Positions 1 through 13,041 are shown, numbered from the stretch's first letter. The stretch: 64,000 bases of DNA from Ophioderma brevispina (GCA_023653785.1 JAMKCH010012605.1:1-64000); one strand, 5' to 3'. A program made the numbers and translations. Notes: generated by a model not told the origin, from the sequence alone.

Positions 1-2244
1 TTTTTTTTTCAATTTTGAAACATGATTACGTACTAACCGGACCGCCGTAGCCTTGGGCGTGCGTAGTGTTTACATAGGAATTCACCTCGTGCTGATGTAC
101 TTCGTGATCACGTAATGTTTATGCATTACTCATTATCGCCAGAGCTTCGCCGGCGCGCGGTAATTGGCTGAGAGAAGTATGTAAATGACTATGTATGACA
201 TCAGTCGCTTGGTCAGAATGCCATGGGTTGGGAAAAAAATCTGAAAATTGCGAAGGAGGGATCGAATGCGACTGGAGTATCGCCCCTAACGGCAGGGGGT
301 CCAGGGGCCCGCCTTAGGGCCCCCTGGTGGGGTCCTGGCAACGCCCCGGTGGGGGTCGAGGGGCGAAACCCCCTCAAGCCAGAGTGTTCTGCACATTTAG
401 GAGCTACAGGAAAGACTCAATTTTCTGAGAGAAAATATCATTCCAAAATAGTTAAAATTAAGGTAAATGTGAAGAATGGGCTAAAGCCTTAGTTTGGGTC
501 CAAATCATCTCACTACTAGTCATGCTTTGTTTGAATCAAATTCAACTTTCCAGGTATTAAAAGGCCAAATAACATATGATTATTTGATACATAGACAAAA
601 ACGCTTTGGGGCTTTTCTCTTCCTTTGGCAGTTCATTTCTCTTTGGCATCAAGTAATAGCTACTACGCAGTTGCAACCACCATGCAATCACCTTCAAATT
701 GCAGCATGGATCAAAATTTTTGCAGACTGGCAATCACTTAACACTGGGGACACCCACCTAATGAAGTTGGGCGTCCTATGGAAAACTGCAAAGTGATCGC
801 CTTCTCGTGGGAGAAACGCTATTGCAACGGGGCCGGGACTGCGCGATGTCTGGGAAATGGTCCAAGGCGGGGGAAGGCAAGGGGCATGGCAGGGGGGCGC
901 GTCGGCAGGAGTGGTGCGAGAGAGCACGCGGCAGGCCAGGGGACAGGCGGGCATGAGGCGAAGGGCGGCTGGACAAAGCGCGAGGGGGAGAAAACCTATT
1001 GAAGAGAAGATGGCCGAGGGGACGGGTGAGGGCATCACGTCGGGAGAGAGCAGAGGAGAGAAACAAGAAGGCCCGGGAAAAAGCGCAAGCTACAAGCAAA
1101 CAAGAAAAAAGCGGAAAAACGTAAAAAAAGCGGAAAAATAGAAAAATCGGATTTTAATCCCAGAAATGTAAAAAAAGCGGATTGTCCGATGAAAAGCGGA
1201 AAGAGTGGCAGCTCGCACCTAATTCTAGTGTGTCACTGCTCGCGTGGAAGCGTGTGGTAGTAAATGTATGTCACCACCTATAACACAGTTGGATAGTGGA
1301 CGATGAGACGTTGTGATCACTTTGTGAAGGATGATATCATACATCAAGGTGATTCGGGTTTTTCTTACCAGTCCTATAATAGCTAGCCAGATAAAGGGGT
1401 GTGGAATTGCTAAACTGTATACTGGCCCAGATTGACTCACCCCTTCACAGTTTTTTCCCAGATCAGCTCATCGGAATAAGTATGGAATCCCTGGTGGCAA
1501 TAAAAACTCCACCTCCGTTTGCATCCCGTCCTTACGTAACACGCCAAATTTTCTGGGAATTTTCATAAGTGGGGCCATTTGGCTGTTGATTTTTGGTTTC
1601 GCAACCAAAACAAATATCCTGGTTTGTGTTATCAAATAGGAGAAGGCACCCTGTTTAGATGTACTTTTTTTGATACCATTGGCCAGTTGATAACACATCA
1701 AAGTATCTCTAATCATAAAGACAATGTTCACACTTTATTGACCATAATGAATTTTAAAAGGGATTGCCAATGTGTTCGTAGGTTCAATAGACAATTAAAT
1801 AACTTCCAATTTGAGTTATGTTACAAAATCATGTTCCCGCAATCTTACGAATGTAACCAATACAAATTAGGACCAATCCGATTTGCACTTGACGAGGCAT
1901 ATCTTTTGTCTACCATATGGATTGAAAATGAAAATAAAACGGCACATAAAAGCTTATTTAATGGCCTTTAAGTGAATGCCAACCAAAGACCCATGCGTAC
2001 TTAAGTTATTTACAAAATGCCTCTGTCCGATGTTAACATTTTTTGGACAGCATGGAGGTTGATGTGCTTTACAAAATTGGCTCTTAAAACATGGCCAATC
2101 TCCCGAATCTAGCTAACACTTTCAATTGTTCCGTTCCCGATTGAGCATAGGAAAAAAGCAGTCCGACCTAGAATGGAAAAGGAAATACGCAAAAGTGTTG
2201 TCTCTTATAAGTAGAATCCTTTAAATACTCAGAAATAAAATGTT
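1..2244. other. No recognised gene; GC-rich hairpin and G-rich tract
   Basis: I recognise no gene here. At about 280-400 there is a GC-rich block with runs of G and C that can pair with each other (CCAGGGG and GGGGCCC-type arms), which looks like part of an interspersed repeat. From about 850 to 1140 the + strand is purine-rich, and at 1110-1200 the motif AAAAAGCGGA recurs several times. One 130-codon open frame at 1579-1971 (+) matches no family I know and overlaps an open frame on the other strand, so I do not call it a gene. Confidence 0.5.
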
Positions 2245-2280
2245 ACACATTTTTTTTTTTTTTATATTTCAAGGGTTAAG

Positions 2281-2532
2281 GTACGGTGTACCATCGACGC
2301 CAACAAAAAAAAAATAAATAAAAATGAAAAAAAAACTTGAAAAAAAATGAAAATTAAATAAAGTTTCGATTTTAGATTTTTTTTTAGCATTTTTTTTTTT
2401 AACTTTTTTATTTTTTTATAGAATTGGTTTTTCTTATATTTAAAAAATGATTTTTTTTTTAATTTAATTTTTTTGTGTTTGTATTTTTTTTTTTTCACTG
2501 ATTTGTATTTTTTGATGGCGTCATTGGTACGT
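2281..2532. repeat. A-rich/T-rich foldback element, copy 1
   Basis: The left end reads GTACGGTGTACCATCGACGC and the right end carries its inverse in imperfect form (GATGGCGTCATTGGTACGT). Between them the left half is A-rich and the right half T-rich, so the whole unit can fold into one long hairpin. The same GGCGTCG...GGTACACCGTA end recurs at 7181-7204 and 11015-11036. It behaves like a small non-autonomous foldback or MITE family; no transposase is present. The lysine-rich or asparagine-rich open frames in it are low-complexity artefacts. Confidence 0.55.
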
Positions 2533-3124
2533 GCGTGTGTGAAAAAAAATTGGATGTGAGGAAAATAAAAAATTTTCGCTTTTTTTATATTAAAGGGTGG
2601 GGATCAAAATCCGGAAACCAGCCGGAGGAGACGAGCGTTCGCTGTTTTGTTCTGCCTGCTGCAGCCATGGCCATGGCCGTGCAGGTGCATGGCTATACTT
2701 AGATATGCATATATGCTGTATTGCCATTATTACCGGTTGGGTTCATTTTGTGACCCATGTAGATCTGACATATCTGACACGGCCTATTCGGGTTTTATAA
2801 TTCCGATTAGCTCCGTTTATTTGAGCTAATTTGGGGAATTTTTACCGTTAGAATTTAGACCACGGACGGTACGCGGGTATCGCATAAATTAATCTATCAA
2901 GCTGCTCTCAGGTGGTCTGTTATGTTATGATCGCTTTGAAATGGCCTTAATTGACACCATTTGTATTCACAACGGCGATAAACAACATGGACCATGCCAG
3001 TATCTATGTGTGTGGTGGGGTGGGGGGGGGCAGCACCTAACAGCATCAACATCCGGCGGGGCGGCGACCCAAGAGCTATAGTCTATTTCAAAGACATAGG
3101 GCCTACGCTCTTACGCGATTCCGA
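2533..3124. other. No gene recognised
   Basis: Ordinary AT-rich sequence. It contains a short CCATGG-type palindromic cluster near 2660-2700 and a G run near 3020. I see no conserved coding motif, RNA gene or repeat shared with the rest of the window. Confidence 0.4.
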
Positions 3125-3610
3125 TTAAAGAGACACTGCACATTTGAAAAATAGTGCGCCCTCAAGAATTTTCAAAATCGATATTTTTTGCATGTTGTAA
3201 GGCTTTTATATACACAGCCCTCACCCGAAATATTAAGACCAATCACTTCCCTTATGTTAAAACATAACACTTGTATAATTAACGTCGCCGGCGACGCGAA
3301 TTCATGTTTCCCACGCTATGCAAACTGTTTGATCGGTCTATAACCTTTGTGGTTTTACTATCAGTGAGACGAGTCAAAATATTCATGTAATATACACATT
3401 TGTTGATTAAGTTTGGAAAACTTAAAAGTAGCCTACAATACCTGGATGTCTTTATATCCTCATATCAATGTCCCTCTGTTTTGGGGTATGTTTATTTTTT
3501 TATGTGTAAAATTATATCTCTGTTCTCTTTTCCAATGAGGGCCTAGACTATCATTTTTGAGAGCAATTGAAGAAATTTCTTGTTTGTGAAAATGTGCCAT
3601 TGCCGCTTAA
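3125..3610 (+). repeat. TTAA-flanked MITE, copy A
   Basis: The element starts TTAAAGAGACACTG and ends GCCATTGCCGCTTAA. Its ends are imperfect inverted repeats (AGAGACACTGGC against the reverse complement of GCCAGTGCCGCT), each bordered by TTAA. Two further copies lie head to tail at 54424-54959 and 54956-55504 and share the interior landmarks: a GTGCGCCCTCAAGA-type block, GTCGCCGG, and CCTTTGTGGTTTTA. TTAA borders are typical of piggyBac-type target duplications, but no transposase is seen and the class is an inference. The left boundary of the 3.8-kb tandem duplication falls inside this copy at 3559. Confidence 0.7.
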
Positions 3611-6600
3611 AAACAGACCTTGACGAAGACTGACTAAGGTGGAGCCCAGGTAGGTCAATAATTTAATGAACGCGGGAGTTCCTCACGGGAAATCCCACTA
3701 ATCATTAGAACGGAGTGCCATAGTGGAATAATTGATAGCTATTTTTGTAGTCCCGGGTCACTGTCTGCCGTTTTACCTCGCGTTCTGAGCTGGGTCTGGC
3801 ATGTCATGGCTGCCGAATTGAGCGGATTCGTAATAGGGTGCGGACCTGGAGTAAAAAAAATGGCTTCTGTTTTAATCTCGAAAAACTTCGAAACATCATA
3901 GCACGTAATCTGGCCGGCAGAACCGAATTGATTGTAGGGCAATTACTGTTATTTGTTTGCGAGCACACAGGCTATCTCTTCACCTGGTCTCCAAAGTTGC
4001 TTCGCACAACTAGAACCCTTGCCTACCGGCTTAACCTTGCATGCAACTTTGAGGGTATACAATTTGTTACCATTTTCAGGTATAAAGGAACATGAAAACG
4101 TCTTGAACAATGCAGGCAGGCGCGGGACACTCAATGTTCCCGGAATTCTCTATTAGGAACTTCCCGGGAAGATCATTGACTTAAGTCCCCTTTTGTGCTC
4201 TGTTCAAACTAGTAATGGGACCCGTCCATTTTCTGTGTAGATGAAAGTGTAAAACGGTTCCCCCCCCCCCCGGGTTTTTGCAGAGACTAACATTAATAGA
4301 TATCGCCCATCCCTAACCTGCATAATCCGATTTAGGCTGTGTCAGATCGATATGTCAGATTGTCAGATGTGACATGGGGGTCACAAATGACCAAACCGAT
4401 GTATTACTTGCATGTCGCATAACTAAATTCGCGCAATATTCCCGTCTCAGATAGACTGTTTTAACCCAAACTGGGATCATTTGGCTGTTTGTTGTGGATT
4501 GGTCGATGAAAATGGAAGCGCAGTATCTTATTTGAAGCTCTTTTACGTCACAATTTGACGCCCTAGCTACTGAAAAAGCTCACTTTTCTCAATAGTCTGT
4601 GTTAAACGAGTGGTTCATGATACCACCACTCACAATCCTTTACCTTTCTTCAACCCCCCCCCCCCCCCCCCCACACTAAACTATTTTCTTTTCCCAAAAA
4701 GAATTCCTGTTTTTCCTAGACGGGTATTAATACAAACTTGTTATTGTTGCCTCCTACTCCTGTTATACCCCTTTGCATTTAAAGTACAGTGGATTGTCCA
4801 GGGAACGGGTGGTATCCTTGGTATAAACAGGAGCAGTGGCGGGATCGAGGGCGAGTGTTCTCAGCTCAGAACCCGTGCCCCATTGTCCTGCCCCCTCCCC
4901 GTCAGCCCCCAATAAACTGAACCGTTAGTACAGTGTCTTTGGAAAAGGCCCCAAATTTTCCCCCCGTCAAAAATGCCGCCATCGGCGCCCTTCTGCCCCC
5001 CCCCCCCCCATTTGAAAAGGTCAACATGACTATAATATATTTCTAATGGCTTTTATTTAATTGTAAGTTCAGCCTTTGCGTCATTTTAGGCGAAAAATGG
5101 CAGGTACACTAGTGGGTTCCGTCAACGTCGGAAGGTGTGTGTGTGTGTGTGTGGGGGGGGGGGGGGTTGCCACATGTAAAATGGCCAAAATGGTTCTTAT
5201 GTTAATTACTGATGCTACTATAAGCAATACGGAACAATTTTGTTATATCAATTCTTATTTTTTAGATTATTGTGTATTACTTTCGATATATAAACTCACA
5301 GTTATACGTCACTAATGAAGTCCCTATTAAACATTAATGTTTGTACTTATTTGAAGATAAGGACATGTGCAGCTACACAATGATAATGAACAAGATTATT
5401 TTTGTCCCTTATTTACTAAAAAATCGGGGGTGGGGTTTTGGTAACCCCCCCCCCCCGGACGGTCGACTTTAGTAGAAACCCGTTGGGTGGACTAAGTCGT
5501 AACTACAAAGAAATGTTTCTTTATAAAGATATTTCCCTGTAGAGGCCTTGAAATTTTAGAACTACTCTATCAATAATCGCGGGATTTTTTGGAATCTCTA
5601 TTGCTTGCTTGCGATGCAGCACTTCCTAGCTCTTTGGTTGATTAACACGCCATATAACCCCTATAACATAGGCTACATGATTAGCACAATGTACTTATGA
5701 GAATGCGTGGTCTATATATTGTCAGCTATATTATCTGTGGCTCAATTATTTAACGTGCTTTAGTAGTTACATTGACAAAAATGGATGTTGATACTATTAA
5801 TTAGCTCAATTATTCCCAATTTTGGTTAAGTGTCCCGTTGTGAATTTGAAATTAAGTGCTATATTTGATTTTGTTTTTCGGGAAAATAAGGGCATGGCAG
5901 CCTGAATTTTTTTCCTAATATTAAAAAAAAGAAAGGGGACGTATGTTTTCAATTTTAGGCATTAGCCTTGGCATGGGCCCGAAAAACTGGCTTCTTGCAC
6001 CACCTGGTTTATTGTCCAGTGTATGATACTTGTCGGGATACTTCGTGCATACGGCCATCAGAGCACGCCACCCCTGAACGACACTACCTGGCCACATCAT
6101 ACATCAGTTTCTTTTCCAAGTGAGTTTTAGGGGACAATGACGTCACGGGTGTCCAATACAACATTCAACAAAAAGCTTACTTTTTCAGTGATGAACCTTG
6201 GCTTAAGGAAAATTTCCAGGATTGTGGCCCCCGCTGGCCTTCGCGAATGGCTGAGCGCTGACAGGAGGTTGCTGAAGGGAAAGCGTGGAATTTGAATGTT
6301 TTGGTTAAATGTTTAAAATTAATTGGGGTGGGGGGGTTCAAGGGCTCGAGCCACCACCCACCCCCCCCCGCTTCAAAATTAATGGGGTGCCAAGCCCAAC
6401 GTTTCCTAAGCCCATCCACAACAAAATAAAAAATATCCAATTTTAGGTCTAATTTTGTGGAGTTCGTCTTATCGTGTCCAAACACAGTGCAGCTCAAGTA
6501 CGATCCAGCCATAGAGAATTTGTAGGCTACAGCACAGCGTATGGCTGCTACTTCACCTTCCGCAAGGTTCTGTCTGTGCATGTTGCTCCAGGGCAGACAA

Positions 6601-7382
6601 GACATGTCCTATTGCCTGTGTAGTGGTCTGATCTTCTTCCAGGTAACCCCACTCCTGGCAGGACCTCACTCAGATCGGCCAATTTGTGTTGGTAGTCTAA
6701 ATGAGAAAGTCATGTCATGCAACACGAGTGGGCGCCCATTCTAAAACGCAGAACAAAACAGAGACTCGTCTCCGGCCAGTAACTCTCCTCCCGGGGCTGG
6801 TTCCCGGCATTTCTATCCCCAGCCATTTATATACCGAAAATTTTATTTTCACTCCAATTTTTTTTTATCGTACGAACGACGCCAAAAAAAAAAAAAATAC
6901 AAGTGAAAAAAAAAATTCCAACGAGAAAAAAAAATCTGCGGACGAAAAATTACTTTAAAAAAATCTAAAAAAAATAAAAGTTAAAAGAAATAAAAAAAAA
7001 AATCATACATTATTTTAAAAAATTCTAAAAAAAAAAATTAAAAAAAAAAAAATTAAAAAAAAAAAACAATCGTTTTTTTTAAAAATTTAAAAATCCAAAG
7101 TTAAAAAAAAATCAAATTTATTTTTTTTTTTTAATTTTCACATTTTTTTTTTTTTTTTTTTATTTTTTTTTTTTTTGTTTTTGGCGTCGTATGGTACACC
7201 GTATTAAGTGACATAAAACATAATTCCACTTCCATTTTGCCCCATTTGAAACCTCCACAACCGAAGTCCTTTATATCGCAAGCACTCGTAATTTAAAGAT
7301 CAATGTCTTTGAGAGTTACGACTTTGTTTCCGACCTCGCATTTTCCCAATAATGTTCATTCCAAGTCTAAAATTTCATTTTC
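3559..7382. repeat. 3.8-kb tandem duplication, copy 1
   Basis: This block is repeated head to tail at 7383-11210 with an offset of 3,824 bases. From 3559 to about 6850 the two copies look identical base for base, including long C and GT runs. The last 0.5 kb (A/T-rich foldback and its right flank) differs by many small indels. The duplication starts inside the MITE at 3125-3610, so copy 2 contains only the last ~50 bases of that MITE. No gene is recognised inside; the open frames of 60-142 codons match nothing I know and include homopolymer-encoded stretches. Confidence 0.92.
6865..7204. repeat. A-rich/T-rich foldback element, copy 2
   Basis: The left side has CGTACGAACGACGCC followed by A-rich sequence; the right side is T-rich and ends TTGGCGTCGTATGGTACACC. 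It is the same foldback type as 2281-2532 and lies at the 3' part of duplication copy 1. Runs of A and T of 10-20 bases make the exact sequence unreliable. Confidence 0.55.
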
Positions 7383-10300
7383 GAGAGCAATTGAAGAAAT
7401 TTCTTGTTTGTGAAAATGTGCCATTGCCGCTTAAAAACAGACCTTGACGAAGACTGACTAAGGTGGAGCCCAGGTAGGTCAATAATTTAATGAACGCGGG
7501 AGTTCCTCACGGGAAATCCCACTAATCATTAGAACGGAGTGCCATAGTGGAATAATTGATAGCTATTTTTGTAGTCCCGGGTCACTGTCTGCCGTTTTAC
7601 CTCGCGTTCTGAGCTGGGTCTGGCATGTCATGGCTGCCGAATTGAGCGGATTCGTAATAGGGTGCGGACCTGGAGTAAAAAAAATGGCTTCTGTTTTAAT
7701 CTCGAAAAACTTCGAAACATCATAGCACGTAATCTGGCCGGCAGAACCGAATTGATTGTAGGGCAATTACTGTTATTTGTTTGCGAGCACACAGGCTATC
7801 TCTTCACCTGGTCTCCAAAGTTGCTTCGCACAACTAGAACCCTTGCCTACCGGCTTAACCTTGCATGCAACTTTGAGGGTATACAATTTGTTACCATTTT
7901 CAGGTATAAAGGAACATGAAAACGTCTTGAACAATGCAGGCAGGCGCGGGACACTCAATGTTCCCGGAATTCTCTATTAGGAACTTCCCGGGAAGATCAT
8001 TGACTTAAGTCCCCTTTTGTGCTCTGTTCAAACTAGTAATGGGACCCGTCCATTTTCTGTGTAGATGAAAGTGTAAAACGGTTCCCCCCCCCCCCGGGTT
8101 TTTGCAGAGACTAACATTAATAGATATCGCCCATCCCTAACCTGCATAATCCGATTTAGGCTGTGTCAGATCGATATGTCAGATTGTCAGATGTGACATG
8201 GGGGTCACAAATGACCAAACCGATGTATTACTTGCATGTCGCATAACTAAATTCGCGCAATATTCCCGTCTCAGATAGACTGTTTTAACCCAAACTGGGA
8301 TCATTTGGCTGTTTGTTGTGGATTGGTCGATGAAAATGGAAGCGCAGTATCTTATTTGAAGCTCTTTTACGTCACAATTTGACGCCCTAGCTACTGAAAA
8401 AGCTCACTTTTCTCAATAGTCTGTGTTAAACGAGTGGTTCATGATACCACCACTCACAATCCTTTACCTTTCTTCAACCCCCCCCCCCCCCCCCCCACAC
8501 TAAACTATTTTCTTTTCCCAAAAAGAATTCCTGTTTTTCCTAGACGGGTATTAATACAAACTTGTTATTGTTGCCTCCTACTCCTGTTATACCCCTTTGC
8601 ATTTAAAGTACAGTGGATTGTCCAGGGAACGGGTGGTATCCTTGGTATAAACAGGAGCAGTGGCGGGATCGAGGGCGAGTGTTCTCAGCTCAGAACCCGT
8701 GCCCCATTGTCCTGCCCCCTCCCCGTCAGCCCCCAATAAACTGAACCGTTAGTACAGTGTCTTTGGAAAAGGCCCCAAATTTTCCCCCCGTCAAAAATGC
8801 CGCCATCGGCGCCCTTCTGCCCCCCCCCCCCCCATTTGAAAAGGTCAACATGACTATAATATATTTCTAATGGCTTTTATTTAATTGTAAGTTCAGCCTT
8901 TGCGTCATTTTAGGCGAAAAATGGCAGGTACACTAGTGGGTTCCGTCAACGTCGGAAGGTGTGTGTGTGTGTGTGTGGGGGGGGGGGGGGTTGCCACATG
9001 TAAAATGGCCAAAATGGTTCTTATGTTAATTACTGATGCTACTATAAGCAATACGGAACAATTTTGTTATATCAATTCTTATTTTTTAGATTATTGTGTA
9101 TTACTTTCGATATATAAACTCACAGTTATACGTCACTAATGAAGTCCCTATTAAACATTAATGTTTGTACTTATTTGAAGATAAGGACATGTGCAGCTAC
9201 ACAATGATAATGAACAAGATTATTTTTGTCCCTTATTTACTAAAAAATCGGGGGTGGGGTTTTGGTAACCCCCCCCCCCCGGACGGTCGACTTTAGTAGA
9301 AACCCGTTGGGTGGACTAAGTCGTAACTACAAAGAAATGTTTCTTTATAAAGATATTTCCCTGTAGAGGCCTTGAAATTTTAGAACTACTCTATCAATAA
9401 TCGCGGGATTTTTTGGAATCTCTATTGCTTGCTTGCGATGCAGCACTTCCTAGCTCTTTGGTTGATTAACACGCCATATAACCCCTATAACATAGGCTAC
9501 ATGATTAGCACAATGTACTTATGAGAATGCGTGGTCTATATATTGTCAGCTATATTATCTGTGGCTCAATTATTTAACGTGCTTTAGTAGTTACATTGAC
9601 AAAAATGGATGTTGATACTATTAATTAGCTCAATTATTCCCAATTTTGGTTAAGTGTCCCGTTGTGAATTTGAAATTAAGTGCTATATTTGATTTTGTTT
9701 TTCGGGAAAATAAGGGCATGGCAGCCTGAATTTTTTTCCTAATATTAAAAAAAAGAAAGGGGACGTATGTTTTCAATTTTAGGCATTAGCCTTGGCATGG
9801 GCCCGAAAAACTGGCTTCTTGCACCACCTGGTTTATTGTCCAGTGTATGATACTTGTCGGGATACTTCGTGCATACGGCCATCAGAGCACGCCACCCCTG
9901 AACGACACTACCTGGCCACATCATACATCAGTTTCTTTTCCAAGTGAGTTTTAGGGGACAATGACGTCACGGGTGTCCAATACAACATTCAACAAAAAGC
10001 TTACTTTTTCAGTGATGAACCTTGGCTTAAGGAAAATTTCCAGGATTGTGGCCCCCGCTGGCCTTCGCGAATGGCTGAGCGCTGACAGGAGGTTGCTGAA
10101 GGGAAAGCGTGGAATTTGAATGTTTTGGTTAAATGTTTAAAATTAATTGGGGTGGGGGGGTTCAAGGGCTCGAGCCACCACCCACCCCCCCCCGCTTCAA
10201 AATTAATGGGGTGCCAAGCCCAACGTTTCCTAAGCCCATCCACAACAAAATAAAAAATATCCAATTTTAGGTCTAATTTTGTGGAGTTCGTCTTATCGTG

Positions 10301-11210
10301 TCCAAACACAGTGCAGCTCAAGTACGATCCAGCCATAGAGAATTTGTAGGCTACAGCACAGCGTATGGCTGCTACTTCACCTTCCGCAAGGTTCTGTCTG
10401 TGCATGTTGCTCCAGGGCAGACAAGACATGTCCTATTGCCTGTGTAGTGGTCTGATCTTCTTCCAGGTAACCCCACTCCTGGCAGGACCTCACTCAGATC
10501 GGCCAATTTGTGTTGGTAGTCTAAATGAGAAAGTCATGTCATGCAACACGAGTGGGCGCCCATTCTAAAACGCAGAACAAAACAGAGACTCGTCTCCGGC
10601 CAGTAACTCTCCTCCCGGGGCTGGTTCCCGGCATTTCTATCCCCAGCCATTTATATACCGAAAATTTTATTTTCACTTCCAAATTTTTTAAAAAAAGAAA
10701 AAACCTACAACAACAAACAAAAACAATCCAAAGTGAAAAAAAAAATTCCAACGAAGAAAGAAAAAAAAATTGCGGAGAAGAAAAATTTTTAAAAAAATTC
10801 TAAAAAAAATAAAATTATAAAAGAAAATAAAAAAAAAAAAATGTGATAAATATTTTACAAAAAATTCTAAAAAAATTAATAAAAAAAAAAAAATTAAAAA
10901 AAAAAACAAATCGAAAAAAAAACAATTTAAAATCCAAAGTAAAAAAAAATCAAATTTAATTTTTTTTTTTAATTTTCATTTTTTTTTTTTTTTTTCATTT
11001 TTTTTTTTTTTTTTTTGGCGTCGATGGTTAACCGTAGGAAGTGACATAAAGACATTATCCCAATTGCCCATTGAAAACCTCCCAACCGAAAAAGTGTCTT
11101 AATATACGCAAGCACTTCGTATTTAAAGATCAATGTCTTTGAGAGTTAGACTTTGTTACGACCTCGCATTTTCCCAATAATGTTCATTCCAAGTCTAAAA
11201 TTTCATTTTC
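7383..11210. repeat. 3.8-kb tandem duplication, copy 2
   Basis: Second copy of the 3559-7382 block. It begins with the internal piece GAGAGCAATTGAAG of the MITE and ends with TTTCATTTTC. The sequences just before copy 1 and at the end of copy 2 share TCATTTT, a possible 7-base microhomology at the breakpoints. The A/T foldback near its right end (about 10690-11036) has lost a recognisable left terminus but keeps the right terminus TTGGCGTCGATGG. No gene recognised. Confidence 0.92.
10690..11036. repeat. A-rich/T-rich foldback element, copy 3
   Basis: A-rich left half, T-rich right half, ending TTGGCGTCGATGGTTAACCG. It is the counterpart of 6865-7204 in the second duplication copy, but with many indels and substitutions, in contrast to the flawless 3.3 kb before it. 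Confidence 0.5.
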
Positions 11211-12940
11211 GCAAAATTGAATTATTCTTCTTTTTGTGTTTTTCTGATTCTCGGCCATTGGCACCAACCACATTCTGACGTTTTCTGCAAAAACACCTAA
11301 CGTTATCTCCGAAATGAAAGTCTATGAAGTGGCTATAGTTGTTGTAATTATTTTGTTCCGAGTATGTACCAACGTTAATATAGGGAAAATTTCTAGGAAG
11401 ACGTCTTGGCAGTTCCCTGCCAAAGCAATTTCGAATAGCCCGCGCGAAACTGCTCACTTCTAAGAGAATATATTATTGGATCTGCCGTACTGTTGATGTA
11501 CATAAGCATTTGATGATATAGATCTTCATTTCAACACTTGGAGTCCATGATTCTCCAAAGTAGCTATCAGCCAGAATCATAATACTTACTGGCAACCACG
11601 CAAGTCCGTAAGCCCAGCAAAATTAGCAACGTTTGACAATTTTAGTTTCTCTTTTTAGCCACTGTTTCGAAGTACCATGGGTGTCACACATTAAATTGCT
11701 CGAACATCGTAATTTCTCTAAAACCACATGAACCGCTTGCAAGGATAGAGCACATGATACGAAATGGCAAATAACCATTTGCATAAATAGAAACTGTATA
11801 TGAGCTGCATGAAACAACTGCGAAAATCCCGACAGTCGAATTCCGAGCCAGTTTTGGACAGTGTTACCCCTGCAAAGGGTAGAGGACTTTATCACGTTTT
11901 GTAAGTCCAATAGAATATTAGATGTAAATGTTTTAGGGGTGGTAACAAATCTGGTCGAAGCGAACGGCCCTGGATATTTTTAAGATATCTTTTCCCCATG
12001 TTACTGCCAACCAGCGATAGGCCAACTATTAAAACCAGCAAACATTAACTTTCCACCAAGCCAAGCAGCGTATTTATTGTTTAAAGCTTGCCTTTTAAAG
12101 AAACACTATTTCCAATGGCCATTGATACAAATAACAACATGTATCTGCAGCAGCCACGCTCACCATAAGTAGTTGTCGTTGTCCTCAGTCTTCCAAACTT
12201 GATGACAGGACAATAACCTAATCCATTGCCAAAGAAAATAATAAGCGCAAGGCCGCAAGTAAGTATCATCAGCAGTGACGCAATGACCACGAAGGACAAA
12301 GTGCTTTGTCCTGGTGTCGTAGGGTCGCCTTCGGGAGGTGAAGCATATGGCTGAGGTGTGGATGTCATTATGCTTTTTCGACATAGAGCAAAATGACAGA
12401 TGCTTTCATTTTTCGTAAAACTGCATTTCGCTAGATTTTGCAGTTGATGTAGCAATCCATTTCCAAATTGAATTTGGCTTTACCCTTTAAACAAGAACCA
12501 GTATTTTGTTAGATCCGTGAATAAAGCACCGGAGGTTGTAATCATAAGAGTACGGTAAAATGTAAACCAACAACGGAAATGGGTTTAATACAATTTGATA
12601 ATATAAGGTCACATTATTTTGTTAGTATCGACACTTGTACCGTGAAACGTGACTCGGTATAGAGCGCTCTATTACGTAGTCCAATAAGGTGGAGGAAAAT
12701 TGAATTAAAATTTTGCATTTCACTTTATACCAAGGAAATATTCTGGTCAAAATTTGCGCTCAATTTTCCATTTCTTTTCTTTGACACCAATTTTCCTTTT
12801 CATTCTATAATCAAATACTCATGAACATTTGCTGAAAACATCTTTCTATTGATAATGCATTTTATATAAAAAAATACACGAAGTATCCAAATTCAGCACG
12901 TAAGGCAATATGCACGAAAATGATTCTTTTCACAAGATGA
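11211..12940. other. No established gene; unassigned ORFs on the minus strand
   Basis: Three minus-strand open frames of 84-124 codons lie here (11203-11457, 11623-11910, 12081-12455). The first two match nothing I know. The third is described separately because it has a clear hydrophobic segment. No repeat or RNA gene was recognised. Confidence 0.4.
12081..12455 (-). CDS. Possible exon of a single-pass membrane protein (unassigned)
   Basis: An open frame of 124 codons on the minus strand. From an internal methionine encoded at 12366-12368 it reads as a short proline- and threonine-rich head (MTSTPQPYASPPEGDPTTPG) followed by about 23 hydrophobic residues (FVVIASLLMILTCGLALIIFF), which looks like one membrane helix. 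A second, weaker hydrophobic stretch lies near the C-terminus. The ATG has an A at -3. I recognise no family, there is no neighbouring exon I can link to it, and chance cannot be excluded. If real it would be an exon of a small type III or tail-anchored membrane protein. Confidence 0.22.
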   Translation of the reverse strand: MLHQLQNLAKCSFTKNESICHFALCRKSIMTSTPQPYASPPEGDPTTPGQSTLSFVVIASLLMILTCGLALIIFFGNGLGYCPVIKFGRLRTTTTTYGERGCCRYMLLFVSMAIGNSVSLKGKL

Positions 12941-12989
12941 CGATGATGATGTTGACGATGATGACGATGGCAATGAGGACGACGACGAC

Positions 12990-13041
<52 letters not shown>

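Noticed and set aside
1579..1971. 130-codon plus-strand ORF as a gene
   Set aside because: No recognisable motif, overlaps an ORF on the other strand, and has no adjacent exon or splice context that I can support.
2262..2498. Lysine-rich minus-strand ORF
   Set aside because: Encoded by the T-rich half of the A/T foldback; pure low complexity.
3739..6605. Several ORFs present twice with identical proteins (101, 142, 85 and other codons)
   Set aside because: Their repetition comes only from the 3.8-kb DNA duplication. They contain homopolymer-derived runs of Pro or Gly and match no family.
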